This document shows, in pieces, positions 17,960-25,122 of a stretch of DNA of 64,000 nt (positions within the stretch are counted from its first letter, which is position 1; every line of letters starts with the position of its first letter). The notes beneath the pieces are model-generated. The model saw only the letters and a list, made by a program, of their open reading frames with translations. It was not told the origin of the DNA and searched no databases. Origin of the DNA: Streptococcus mitis NCTC 12261. GTDB taxonomy: Bacteria > Bacillota > Bacilli > Lactobacillales > Streptococcaceae. The stretch is from NCBI RefSeq assembly GCF_000148585.2, contig NZ_CP028414.1:1293501-1357500 (forward strand). The letters are read 5' to 3'. A program made the translations under genes and the position numbers.

Positions 17960-18610
17960 TCACGCTAAGTAGAAAGTTAATCTCTCCTTGTCAAAATCGA
18001 CGGTCAACTCATACTTCCCCTCTTCATTTTGGACAATATAGTCTAGGACGACCAAACTATCCACAAAGATATCACGGCGTTTCTGTATAAGCTGGTCTTT
18101 TTTGAGAAATTTCAACAAAAAAGTCGTCATATATTTGAGAGCATACTCAGGATTAACATCTCCCAAAATGTCGTAAAGCTCCTGCTGTTTTTCTGTCAAA
18201 GGATACTGATGTTTGACCTTGTAGAAATAATTGGACAAGGTCATTTCTGTTCTCGCAAAGTCCGTCTTTTCAACTAAAATAGCTGCATTGGTTTGATTTC
18301 GTAATTCTGTCTCAAAACTCTGCTCTAACAAGGCTTGATAGACTGGACTATCTTCGCTGACAAAAATCTCTTGATCCAGTTCGAGACTATCGAGTGATTC
18401 AAGCATAGGAAGATTAAGGTAATAACGCTTATTTTCTCGTAGAATCAAACCTGCCTTTATATACTCTTCCATGAGTTTATCAACTGCAACATCTGGAAAT
18501 TGAGCCTTAATTTCTCGCAAAATCACATCCTCATGCTGGTCCAGATAGCGGATCAATTCTCTAAAAAATGGCTGTCTCGTCAAACGAGATGGATTAAAAA
18601 TCTGAATCAT
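17960..18610 (-). CDS. DUF1803-type protein
   Basis: A 216-residue soluble protein, MIQIFNPSRLTRQPFFRELIRYLD, which I associate with the streptococcal DUF1803 family. The N-terminal part looks helical and winged-helix-like (LMEEYIKAGLILRENKRYYLNLP), the rest mainly helical. No catalytic motif is visible and the function is unknown. Its first codons overlap the end of the YiiX-like gene by 17 bases, so the two are translationally linked. No promoter was seen for it alone. Confidence 0.72.
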   Translation of the reverse strand: MIQIFNPSRLTRQPFFRELIRYLDQHEDVILREIKAQFPDVAVDKLMEEYIKAGLILRENKRYYLNLPMLESLDSLELDQEIFVSEDSPVYQALLEQSFETELRNQTNAAILVEKTDFARTEMTLSNYFYKVKHQYPLTEKQQELYDILGDVNPEYALKYMTTFLLKFLKKDQLIQKRRDIFVDSLVVLDYIVQNEEGKYELTVDFDKERLTFYLA

Positions 18611-19106
18611 GAAGATTCCTTTCTTTACATTCTAACAGAGGCGATGCTGCCAACTGACTAGGATTGGTCCCAGCTTGGTTCAAAGGAACAGGCAGACCTA
18701 GTTCTCTGTAATACTCTCTCCAAAAATCACTAATCTCCTGCTCCCCATCTCCAAATTTCATGGGAATCGTTTCAAAAATCGGTAGGATTTCTGCCATGTA
18801 CTGGGAACAGTAGAAACCAGGTCCAGCTGGATAGAAAGAAGCATTGTAGGGTGTTCCTAGATGTTTGCAAGCTTTTTCCTTCACAGACTGGATATCCATT
18901 TCTGGGTAGAAATAGAGGTCGTACAAGTGATTGGACTCAAAGAAGTCTACTGGTTCCTGACAGACAACACCATCCTGTCCACTAGCGTGGTAAATCATCC
19001 CATCCAAACAAATCGCAACATGGTTATAGTTGCCTGTGGAAGTCTGAATGGCCTGTCCCATATCTGACTCATCTCTCACAAAAATCAAATCGCCATTTTC
19101 TAACAT
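18594..19106 (-). CDS. YiiX/NlpC-P60-like permuted papain-fold protein
   Basis: A 170-residue protein without signal peptide. The layout fits the circularly permuted NlpC/P60 group (YiiX/YebB-like): N-terminal GDLIFVRD, then the histidine in NYNHVAICLDG followed by YHAS, and later the candidate catalytic cysteine in GFYCSQYMAEIL. Members are thought to be amidases or acyl-cleaving enzymes; the substrate here is unknown. Its ribosome site AGGAG lies immediately after the ppaC terminator, and no separate promoter was found. Expression may therefore depend on read-through from ppaC. Confidence 0.8.
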   Translation of the reverse strand: MLENGDLIFVRDESDMGQAIQTSTGNYNHVAICLDGMIYHASGQDGVVCQEPVDFFESNHLYDLYFYPEMDIQSVKEKACKHLGTPYNASFYPAGPGFYCSQYMAEILPIFETIPMKFGDGEQEISDFWREYYRELGLPVPLNQAGTNPSQLAASPLLECKERNLHDSDF

Positions 19107-19119
19107 GCTTCACTCCTAG

Positions 19120-19143
19120 AAAAAAAGGAGCCGAAACTCCTTT
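19120..19143 (-). terminator. Terminator after ppaC
   Basis: Stem AAAGGAG / CTCCTTT with loop CCGAAA, followed on the minus strand by TTTTTTT. It lies only about 14 bases before the next gene. Confidence 0.8.
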
Positions 19144-19192
19144 CGATATAAGTCAAACTAGCCTTTCCTAATTTGAATTAACACTCAAAATC

Positions 19193-20128
19193 TTAAGCAT
19201 TAAAGCTTTCAGTCAATTGAGGTACCACTTGTTTCTTACGTGAAACAGCACCAGCAAGGAAGGCATGATTGTTTTCAAGTTTGAAGTTGAAGGCTGCTTC
19301 AACCTTGTCCATGTTAGCACCAAGTGCTAGGATTTCTGAGTTTGAGTTGACGATATCTGTAATCATCAAGACAAAGTCAGAATAACCATTTGCTGCGTTA
19401 GCGGCTTGCATTGCAGCTTCAATTTCTGCTTGGCGTTCCAATACTTCAGCGATGTCAACTGTGTTTACTTGAGCAACACGGACATTATTTCCGTTCAATT
19501 CAAAAGTTTTAGCATCGATGTCAATCAATTCGTCAGCAGATTTGCTAGCCAAGTTTGTACCAGCTTTCAACATAGCCAAACCATACTCTTCCAAGTTGAC
19601 ACCAGCCAATTCAGCCAATTCAGGAGCAATAACCTTATCTGTTGGGTGTGTTGTTGGTGATTTCAAAAGAAGAGTATCTGAAATCAAACCTGAAAGCATC
19701 AAACCAGCAATCTCTTTAGGCACGGCTACACCATGTTCTTTGAACATACGGTAAACGATTGAAGACGCTGAACCAACTGGCTCCAAACGCATGTAAAGTG
19801 GGCTTGCAGTTTCAAAGTTAGCCACACGGTGGTGGTCTACAACACCGTAAACTTCTACTTCAGCGATATCTGATACAGATTGTTGGAATTCATTGTGGTC
19901 AGTCAGGATAACTTGCTCTGCTCCTTCTGCTTTGGCAGAAGTGATAACACGCGGTGCTTCTACACCAAAATAGTTCAAGACAAAGGCTGTTTCTTCATTT
20001 GGAGTTCCAAGAGCAACAGCTTCCGTATCCAAACCGTATGCTTCTTTTGCAAGGTAGGCAAAGGCTACAGATGACCCGATGGCATCTGAGTCTGGATTTT
20101 GGTGACCAAATACTAGAATCTTAGACAT
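19193..20128 (-). CDS. ppaC: Manganese-dependent inorganic pyrophosphatase (family II)
   Basis: Cytoplasmic DHH-superfamily enzyme that hydrolyses pyrophosphate to phosphate, pulling biosynthetic reactions forward. Its 311 residues are the usual length. Metal-binding motifs are clear: [13 protein letters not shown] at the N-terminus, LTDHNEF, and the DHH motif in [11 protein letters not shown]. The C-terminal DHHA2 domain ends in [14 protein letters not shown] with the substrate-binding arginine and lysines. It is preceded by a good promoter and followed by a terminator, so mainly monocistronic. Confidence 0.97.
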   Translation of the reverse strand: MSKILVFGHQNPDSDAIGSSVAFAYLAKEAYGLDTEAVALGTPNEETAFVLNYFGVEAPRVITSAKAEGAEQVILTDHNEFQQSVSDIAEVEVYGVVDHHRVANFETASPLYMRLEPVGSASSIVYRMFKEHGVAVPKEIAGLMLSGLISDTLLLKSPTTHPTDKVIAPELAELAGVNLEEYGLAMLKAGTNLASKSADELIDIDAKTFELNGNNVRVAQVNTVDIAEVLERQAEIEAAMQAANAANGYSDFVLMITDIVNSNSEILALGANMDKVEAAFNFKLENNHAFLAGAVSRKKQVVPQLTESFNA

Positions 20129-20157
20129 GATAATACCTCATTTTATTTATTCTCTTT

Positions 20158-20186
20158 ATTGTAGCATTTTTTTCGCTTTTTGACAA
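20158..20186 (-). promoter_or_regulatory. Promoter of ppaC
   Basis: Minus strand: -35 TTGTCA (20181-20186), 17-base spacer, -10 TACAAT (20158-20163). Confidence 0.8.
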
Positions 20187-20232
20187 AAGTAAGAGGAGTC
20201 AAAGGGCTCCTCACAATTCTTCAAAATAACTG

Positions 20233-20336
20233 ATACTCTTCGAAAATCTCTTCAAACCACGTCAGCTTCGCCTTGCCGTACTCAAGTACTGACTACGGCT
20301 AGCTTCCTAGTTTGATCTTTGATTTTCATTGAGTAT
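20233..20336. repeat. BOX element (boxA-boxC form)
   Basis: A 104-base copy running from ATACTCTTCGAAAATC to GATTTTCATTGAGTAT. It contains the boxA core whose complement is TACGGCAAGGCGAAGCTGAC and a boxC part (CTAGCTTCCTAGTTTG), with no boxB. The termini form an inverted repeat. It overlaps the 3' end of the GIY-YIG gene. A second copy lies at 41203-41307. Confidence 0.85.
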
Positions 20337-20603
20337 GAGTAAATTTCTATCTTGATTTTCAGATAAAAATCTTTCCTTCTGTGGCCTCTTCTTACGCTTG
20401 AGAAGGGCTTCTGCTGACATGGCTTCTTCCTTACTGGCAAAACCTTGAACATAGATAAGTTTGACTGGCAAGCGTGCTCGTGTGTATTTGGCTCCCTTCC
20501 CACTATTGTGGACAGCAAGGCGTCTTCTCACATCAGTCGTATAGCCTGTATAGTAAGATCCATCACGGCACTCCAGCACGTACATATAAGCCTTATGATC
20601 CAT
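20307..20603 (-). CDS. GIY-YIG nuclease-domain protein
   Basis: A 98-residue protein of the UPF0213/YhbQ-like GIY-YIG group. [23 protein letters not shown] carries the GIY-YIG-like pattern (here Y-V-L and Y-T-G), followed by the conserved arginine and [20 protein letters not shown]. Some relatives have nuclease activity in vitro; the cellular role is unclear. The ATG at 20603 overlaps the end of the methyltransferase gene by 11 bases, so the pair is co-translated. The last nine codons (ILNENQRSN) and the stop are provided by the BOX element. Confidence 0.85.
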   Translation of the reverse strand: MDHKAYMYVLECRDGSYYTGYTTDVRRRLAVHNSGKGAKYTRARLPVKLIYVQGFASKEEAMSAEALLKRKKRPQKERFLSENQDRNLLILNENQRSN

Positions 20604-21342
20604 AATAAATCTCTTCAAGTTCAGGCGTATAAGAGCCATCATCATTGTGAACAATGAGAGGTGGTAAGACCTTAAAGCCGCTTGTTGAACCATCCTTGAT
20701 TGCCTCAATCAAAAGCATATTGGCTTCCTTTTCTCTTTTTGGATAAACAAACTGCAGGCGCTTAGGAGCTAGATTATGCCGTTGTAATGTATCCAAAATA
20801 TCCAGAAGTCGATCAGGACGATGAACCATGGCCAAACGCCCATTAGACTTGAGAATACTCTGGGCACTACGACAGATTTCCTGCAAATTAGTCGTAATTT
20901 CATGGCGCGCCAAGAGATAATGTTCACTCTCGTTCAGATTAGAATGAGGATCCACCTTGAAATAGGGCGGATTACACAAAATCATATCCACCTTACTTCC
21001 CTGGATGTAAGCAGGCATATTTTTCAAATCATCACAGATGACCTCCATCTGCTCTTCCAAACCATTCAAACGGACAGAGCGTTCAGCCATATCCGCCAAA
21101 CGCTCCTGAATCTCAACAGCCAAAATCTGTGCCTGAGTCCGAGTGCTAGCAAAAAGCCCCACTGCTCCATTCCCAGCACAGAAATCCACTATCAAGCCCT
21201 TTTTAGGAAAACGTGGAAAACGTGACAAGAGAACACTATCCACCGAATAGCTAAAAACCTCTCTATTTTGAATGATTTTAATATCTGTCGAAAAGAGCTG
21301 GTTAATGCGCTCTCCTGATTTTAATAATTGTTCTTCTTCCAT
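20593..21342 (-). CDS. tRNA1(Val) (adenine-N6)-methyltransferase, TrmN6-like
   Basis: A 249-residue SAM-dependent methyltransferase. The SAM-binding region is [17 protein letters not shown], and the catalytic N6-adenine motif is [13 protein letters not shown]. This fits the TrmN6/YfiC family that modifies adenine 37 in tRNA1(Val); Gram-positive YabB-like members have the same layout. The substrate is inferred from family only. The start [17 protein letters not shown] has a weak ribosome site. It overlaps the GIY-YIG gene, an association common in Firmicutes as I recall. Confidence 0.88.
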   Translation of the reverse strand: MEEEQLLKSGERINQLFSTDIKIIQNREVFSYSVDSVLLSRFPRFPKKGLIVDFCAGNGAVGLFASTRTQAQILAVEIQERLADMAERSVRLNGLEEQMEVICDDLKNMPAYIQGSKVDMILCNPPYFKVDPHSNLNESEHYLLARHEITTNLQEICRSAQSILKSNGRLAMVHRPDRLLDILDTLQRHNLAPKRLQFVYPKREKEANMLLIEAIKDGSTSGFKVLPPLIVHNDDGSYTPELEEIYYGS

Positions 21343-21394
21343 GGTCCTATTATAGCAAATTTATATTAACATTACAAAGAATATAGATTTCTAA

Positions 21395-21757
21395 CTAGTG
21401 CTTCTGATTCTTCAAATGTTGAAGGGCTTCCTTGGTCCAAATTGGCATCATTCGTTTGAGAGGCGCAAAGCCGTAGTTAAAACGGTCGCTTGAAAAGCGT
21501 CGCCGTCTCGGAAACTGGTGCTTTTCTTCCTCCAAAGTGCGGATAGAAAGACTAGCTTTCCCTGTAAATTCATCTAAATCCACTACTTGAACTTGAACCT
21601 CTTCATCGACTTTCAAGGCTTCTTGGATATTTTCAATAAAGCCTGTCCTAATCTCTGAAATGTGAATCAGCCCCGTATCACCCGTCTCTAGCTCAACAAA
21701 GGCTCCGTAGGGCTGAATCCCTGTAATACGGCCCTTTAGCTTATCACCGATTTTCAT
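21395..21757 (-). CDS. cvfD: S1-domain RNA-binding regulator CvfD (GSP13-like)
   Basis: A 120-residue protein with one S1 domain (GDKLKGRITGIQPYGAFVELETG, then TGLIHISEI), followed by a basic tail (FPRRRRFSSDRF). The pneumococcal homologue, CvfD, is reported as a post-transcriptional regulator linked to cold tolerance and virulence. The ATG at 21757 is preferred over an in-frame upstream one inside the neighbouring gene: GAGGAC lies just before it. It starts one base after the stop of the HAD-cyclophilin gene, so translation is coupled. Confidence 0.85.
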   Translation of the reverse strand: MKIGDKLKGRITGIQPYGAFVELETGDTGLIHISEIRTGFIENIQEALKVDEEVQVQVVDLDEFTGKASLSIRTLEEEKHQFPRRRRFSSDRFNYGFAPLKRMMPIWTKEALQHLKNQKH

Positions 21758-21758
21758 C

Positions 21759-23159
21759 TTAGTCCTCGATTTCAATTGTTTCAATCACAACATCTTCAAC
21801 TGGCTTATCCATAGCTCCTGTCTCAACAGCAGCAATGGCATCCAAGACAGCGTAAGAAGCTTCATCAGCTAGCTGACCAAATACAGTGTGACGGCGGTCT
21901 AGGTGAGGGGTTCCACCTTGGTTGGCATAGATTTCCGCAATCGGTTCTGGCCAACCACCACGAGCAATTTCTTTTTTAGAATAAGGCAGGTGTTGATTTT
22001 GCACGATAAAGAACTGGCTGCCGTTGGTATTTGGACCAGCATTGGCCATGGAAAGAGCACCACGGATATTGTAAAGTTCTTCTGAGAATTCATCCTCAAA
22101 TGATTCGCCGTAGATTGACTCGCCACCCATACCAGTTCCAGTTGGATCTCCACCTTGAATCATAAAGTCCTTGATAATACGGTGGAAAATGACACCATCA
22201 TAGTAGCCATCTTTTGAAAGTGCAACAAAGTTAGCTACTGTTTTAGGAGCATGTTCAGGGAAGAGCTTAATACGCAAGTCTCCGTGATTAGTCTTAATAG
22301 TCGCGATAGGACCTTCTACTGTTTCAATATCTACTTGTGGGAAATGCAATTCTTTTTCTACCATACCAAATCCTTCTAAGGCATCAAAAATGCCATCTTC
22401 TTCTAATGTTTTTGTAATATAATCTGCTTTTTCTTTGATGTTATCATGAGAAATTCCCATTGCAACGCTGATTCCAGCATAATCAAAGAGTTCCAAGTCA
22501 TTCAGGCCATCTCCAAAAACCATGACGTTCTCTGGTTTCAAGCCAAGGTGTTCCACAACCTTTTCCACACCCGTCGCTTTGGAGCCTGAAATCGGCACAA
22601 TATCAGACGAATGCTCATGCCAACGAACCATGCGAAGTTTGTCAGAGAGACTGTCAGGTAAGTGTAAGTCATCTCCTTTGTCTTCAAAAGTCCACATCTG
22701 ATAGATGTCTTCTTTCTCATGGAAATCAGGATCCACATCCAAATCGGGGTAAATTGGATTGATAGCCTCACTAATCATATCGGTGCGAGTCGATAATTTG
22801 GCGTCATGACTCCCAACCAAGCCATACTCAATTCCTTCTTCCTTAGCCCAAGAGATATACTCCTCAACATCTGACTTCTCGATCTGATGCTGGTAAATGA
22901 CCTGACCTTTTTTATCTTCAATATAGGCACCATTTAAGGTTACAAAAAAGTCAGGCTTTAGCTCACGAATCTCTGGTACGACACCAAAAATCCCTCGTCC
23001 AGAAGCAATACCTGTCAAAATTCCTTTCTCACGTAATTGCTTAAAAACAGTTGGGATTGAAGCTGGAATAAAACCTGTCTTTGAATTCCGCAATGTATCA
23101 TCAATATCAAAAAAGACAATCTTGATTTTCTTTGCCTTGTATCTTAATTTGGCATCCAT
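21759..23159 (-). CDS. HAD hydrolase-cyclophilin fusion protein
   Basis: A 466-residue two-domain protein. Residues 1-265 are a Cof-type HAD phosphatase: nucleophile motif FFDIDDTLRNS and C-terminal GDGLNDLELFDYAG. Residues 275-466 are a cyclophilin peptidyl-prolyl isomerase: FHRIIKDFMIQGGDPTGTG and NGSQFFIVQNQH. The fusion is, as I recall, conserved in streptococci. Substrates are unknown, and no signal peptide is present, so it is cytoplasmic. The promoter is an extended -10 (TATGGTATAAT, around 23190). It heads an operon with cvfD. Confidence 0.92.
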   Translation of the reverse strand: MDAKLRYKAKKIKIVFFDIDDTLRNSKTGFIPASIPTVFKQLREKGILTGIASGRGIFGVVPEIRELKPDFFVTLNGAYIEDKKGQVIYQHQIEKSDVEEYISWAKEEGIEYGLVGSHDAKLSTRTDMISEAINPIYPDLDVDPDFHEKEDIYQMWTFEDKGDDLHLPDSLSDKLRMVRWHEHSSDIVPISGSKATGVEKVVEHLGLKPENVMVFGDGLNDLELFDYAGISVAMGISHDNIKEKADYITKTLEEDGIFDALEGFGMVEKELHFPQVDIETVEGPIATIKTNHGDLRIKLFPEHAPKTVANFVALSKDGYYDGVIFHRIIKDFMIQGGDPTGTGMGGESIYGESFEDEFSEELYNIRGALSMANAGPNTNGSQFFIVQNQHLPYSKKEIARGGWPEPIAEIYANQGGTPHLDRRHTVFGQLADEASYAVLDAIAAVETGAMDKPVEDVVIETIEIED

Positions 23160-23189
23160 CTCACTACCTCTTTCAATCTAACTCTTTCC

Positions 23190-23198
23190 ATTATACCA
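23190..23198 (-). promoter_or_regulatory. Extended -10 promoter of the HAD-cyclophilin operon
   Basis: Minus-strand TGGTATAAT; the -35 is poor. Confidence 0.55.
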
Positions 23199-23238
23199 TA
23201 AAGTAGCTAAATCCCCTATTTTCAAAAAGTTTCCCGTT

Positions 23239-23742
23239 TTATTGTAAGTCCTTGGATAAGTATAAAACTAAATCATCATCGTTTTGACAACTTGCACCCA
23301 TTTCTAGCGGTTTATTTCTATACCAGACACCTGTCCCATCTGGAATATAGCCTCGTTTGATATACAATCTCTGGGCAGGACCATACCCCAAGTGCAAACC
23401 TACACCTAGACATACTTTACCAGAAAAACGCTTAACTCCTTGTTCCGCTTTTTCTAAGAGCCTATTGCCTATGCCTTTATTTCTAAATGGTTCAAACACA
23501 TTGAAATCTGAAAGCTCTGGATAGATTGACGCAAAAGGCCCGTGTTTAGCAGAGGGCAAAATGGTAATGTAGCCCGCTACAGCACCATCAATCTCTGCAA
23601 CTAAAACTTCTCTCTCCCCACTTTCCTGTTCCAGAAAATATCTAGCCAAAATTTCCTCTCTACCAGGCCAACCTTGATTCATAAATCCATGAGATAAGGA
23701 TTCAATATCAGACTTAATCATATTTCTAATCGTACAATTCAT
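23239..23742 (-). CDS. GNAT family N-acetyltransferase
   Basis: A 167-residue acetyltransferase. Motif A region is FRNKGIGNRLLEKAEQ, followed by GLHLGYGPAQRLYIKRGYIPDGTGVWY. The substrate is unknown. The ATG at 23742 (MNCTIRNMIKSD) is chosen because AAAGGTGG lies upstream of it. A longer in-frame start would lie inside the promoter: a TATAAT occurs at 23777-23782, overlapping that codon. It stands alone between the ribosomal-protein operon and the HAD-cyclophilin operon. Confidence 0.85.
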   Translation of the reverse strand: MNCTIRNMIKSDIESLSHGFMNQGWPGREEILARYFLEQESGEREVLVAEIDGAVAGYITILPSAKHGPFASIYPELSDFNVFEPFRNKGIGNRLLEKAEQGVKRFSGKVCLGVGLHLGYGPAQRLYIKRGYIPDGTGVWYRNKPLEMGASCQNDDDLVLYLSKDLQ

Positions 23743-23808
23743 CTTTGACTTACCCACCTTTACTCTTTCTATTACCATTATAGCACGCCAAAGTCAGAAA
23801 AAAACTAT

Positions 23809-23910
23809 CTCGTGAAAAAAAGACTCAACCGGGTCTGAAAAAGAGGTCCACCCGAACCCAAACTCGCTCTCTCATTTCAAGGCTCGTGAAAAAAAGACCC
23901 AACCGGGTCT
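23809..23910. repeat. 28-base direct repeat containing the rpsR terminator
   Basis: Copies at 23809-23836 and 23883-23910 are identical except for one base (GACTC versus GACCC). Both start CTCGTGAAAAAAAGAC and end CAACCGGGTCT. The 46 bases between them have no clear function. Confidence 0.8.
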
Positions 23911-23913
23911 TTT
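23888..23913 (-). terminator. Terminator of the rpsF-ssb-rpsR operon
   Basis: Stem AAAAGACCC / GGGTCTTTT with loop AACC and an 8-base T-run on the minus strand, just after the rpsR stop. Confidence 0.9.
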
Positions 23914-23915
23914 CT

Positions 23916-24155
23916 TTAATCTTCGTTTACGAAAGGCATCAAAGCCATTACGCGAGCGCGTTTGATAGCTGTTGTTACTTTACGTTGGTTTTTAGCTGAA
24001 GTTCCTGTTACACGACGAGGAAGGATTTTCCCACGTTCTGAAACGAAACGGCTAAGAAGCTCAGTATCTTTGTAATCAACATATTCAATTTTGTTTGCTG
24101 CGATGTAATCAACTTTTTTACGGCGTTTGAATCCGCCACGACGTTGTTGAGCCAT
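23916..24155 (-). CDS. rpsR: 30S ribosomal protein S18
   Basis: A 79-residue basic protein, [18 protein letters not shown], with the S18 signature region [23 protein letters not shown]18 binds S6 and 16S rRNA in the platform of the small subunit. It is the third gene of the rpsF-ssb-rpsR operon, 31 bases after ssb, with AAAGGAG before the ATG and a strong terminator behind. Confidence 0.98.
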   Translation of the reverse strand: MAQQRRGGFKRRKKVDYIAANKIEYVDYKDTELLSRFVSERGKILPRRVTGTSAKNQRKVTTAIKRARVMALMPFVNED

Positions 24156-24186
24156 GTTTTTTCTCCTTTATAATTTTAGTTGTCCA

Positions 24187-24657
24187 TTAGAATGGTAAAT
24201 CATCATCTGAAATATCCAATGGATTTGTTGCTCCAAATGGATTTTCATCACGTGAAAAGTCTGGTACTGAATTTGTAGGCGCTGAATAGTTTGAACTTGG
24301 TGCAGAATAAGCTCCACCTGTGTGACCTTCACGCACACTACGGCTTTCCAACATTTGGAAATTCTCAGCCACGACCTCTGTCACGTAGACACGTTGTCCT
24401 TGCTGGTTATCGTAACTACGAGTCTGGATACGACCTGTCACCCCGATAAGTGAGCCTTTTTTAGCCCAATTAGCAAGGTTTTCAGCCTGTTGGCGCCACA
24501 TAACGACATTGATAAAATCAGCCTCACGTTCGCCATTTTGACTCTTAAATGTACGGTTTACTGCAAGAGTAAAAGTCGCAACTGCTACATTTGATGGGGT
24601 ATAACGCAACTCAGCGTCACGTGTCATACGCCCTACAAGTACAACATTGTTAATCAT
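24187..24657 (-). CDS. ssb: Single-stranded DNA-binding protein
   Basis: A 156-residue SSB with the OB-fold ([35 protein letters not shown]), a flexible Ser/Pro/Asn-rich linker and the acidic C-terminal tip DISDDDLPF that recruits repair and replication partners. It sits 11 bases after rpsF and before rpsR, the usual Firmicute order. In streptococci this form is the replication SSB, distinct from competence-induced SsbB. Confidence 0.98.
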   Translation of the reverse strand: MINNVVLVGRMTRDAELRYTPSNVAVATFTLAVNRTFKSQNGEREADFINVVMWRQQAENLANWAKKGSLIGVTGRIQTRSYDNQQGQRVYVTEVVAENFQMLESRSVREGHTGGAYSAPSSNYSAPTNSVPDFSRDENPFGATNPLDISDDDLPF

Positions 24658-24668
24658 AGTTTACCTTC

Positions 24669-24959
24669 TTAAGCGTCAGTTTTGACGATCATGTGACGAA
24701 GAATGTCAGCGTTGATTTTTGAAAGACGGTCAAACTCTTTAAGAGCTGCATCGTCGTTTGCTTCAACGTTAACGATGTGGTAAAGTCCTTCACGGAAATC
24801 TTTGATTTCGTATGCAAGACGACGTTTTTCCCAAGATTTTGATTCAACAACAGTTGCACCGTTGTCAGTCAAAATAGAGTCAAAACGTGCTACCAAAGCG
24901 TTTTTAGCTTCTTCTTCAATGTTTGGACGAATAATATAAAGAATTTCGTATTTAGCCAT
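24669..24959 (-). CDS. rpsF: 30S ribosomal protein S6
   Basis: A 96-residue protein, [21 protein letters not shown], with [24 protein letters not shown] and [17 protein letters not shown], all typical of S6. It pairs with S18. First gene of the operon, with AAAGGAGGA before the ATG and a structured leader of about 65 bases that may bind the S6:S18 complex. Confidence 0.98.
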   Translation of the reverse strand: MAKYEILYIIRPNIEEEAKNALVARFDSILTDNGATVVESKSWEKRRLAYEIKDFREGLYHIVNVEANDDAALKEFDRLSKINADILRHMIVKTDA

Positions 24960-24971
24960 TGATATGTTCCT

Positions 24972-25027
24972 CCTTTTGGTCTAATGACCCCAAGACTTTG
25001 CAAGGGGTAAGTGAGGTTCGCTCACAA
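24972..25027 (-). promoter_or_regulatory. Structured rpsF leader (candidate S6:S18-binding RNA)
   Basis: The leader holds a hairpin GTGAG-CGAAC-CTCAC and a second one, ACCCC-TTGCAAAGTCTTG-GGGT, before the ribosome site. Autoregulation of rpsF operons by S6:S18 through such leaders is known in bacteria. The exact consensus was not checked, so the identity is an inference from position and structure. Confidence 0.5.
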
Positions 25028-25033
25028 TAAACT

Positions 25034-25062
25034 ATTATACTAGAAAAAAATTTTTTACGCAA
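25034..25062 (-). promoter_or_regulatory. Promoter of the rpsF operon
   Basis: Minus strand: -35 TTGCGT (25057-25062), 17-base spacer that is almost pure A/T, -10 TATAAT (25034-25039). Confidence 0.85.
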
Positions 25063-25078
25063 GTAAAAACACCGAAAT

Positions 25079-25105
25079 AAAAAAAGAAGATGACGAATCA
25101 TCTTC
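25079..25105 (-). terminator. Terminator of adhesin A
   Basis: Stem GAAGATGA / TCATCTTC with loop CGAA and a 7-base T-run. It matches the terminator of adhesin B (32027-32053). Confidence 0.92.
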
Positions 25106-25122
25106 TCAAAAACTATGAGTTT

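Noticed and set aside
20233-20336. Possible RUP element
   Set aside because: The core matches the boxA sequence (complement TACGGCAAGGCGAAGCTGAC), so BOX is the better name; RUP ends were not recognised.
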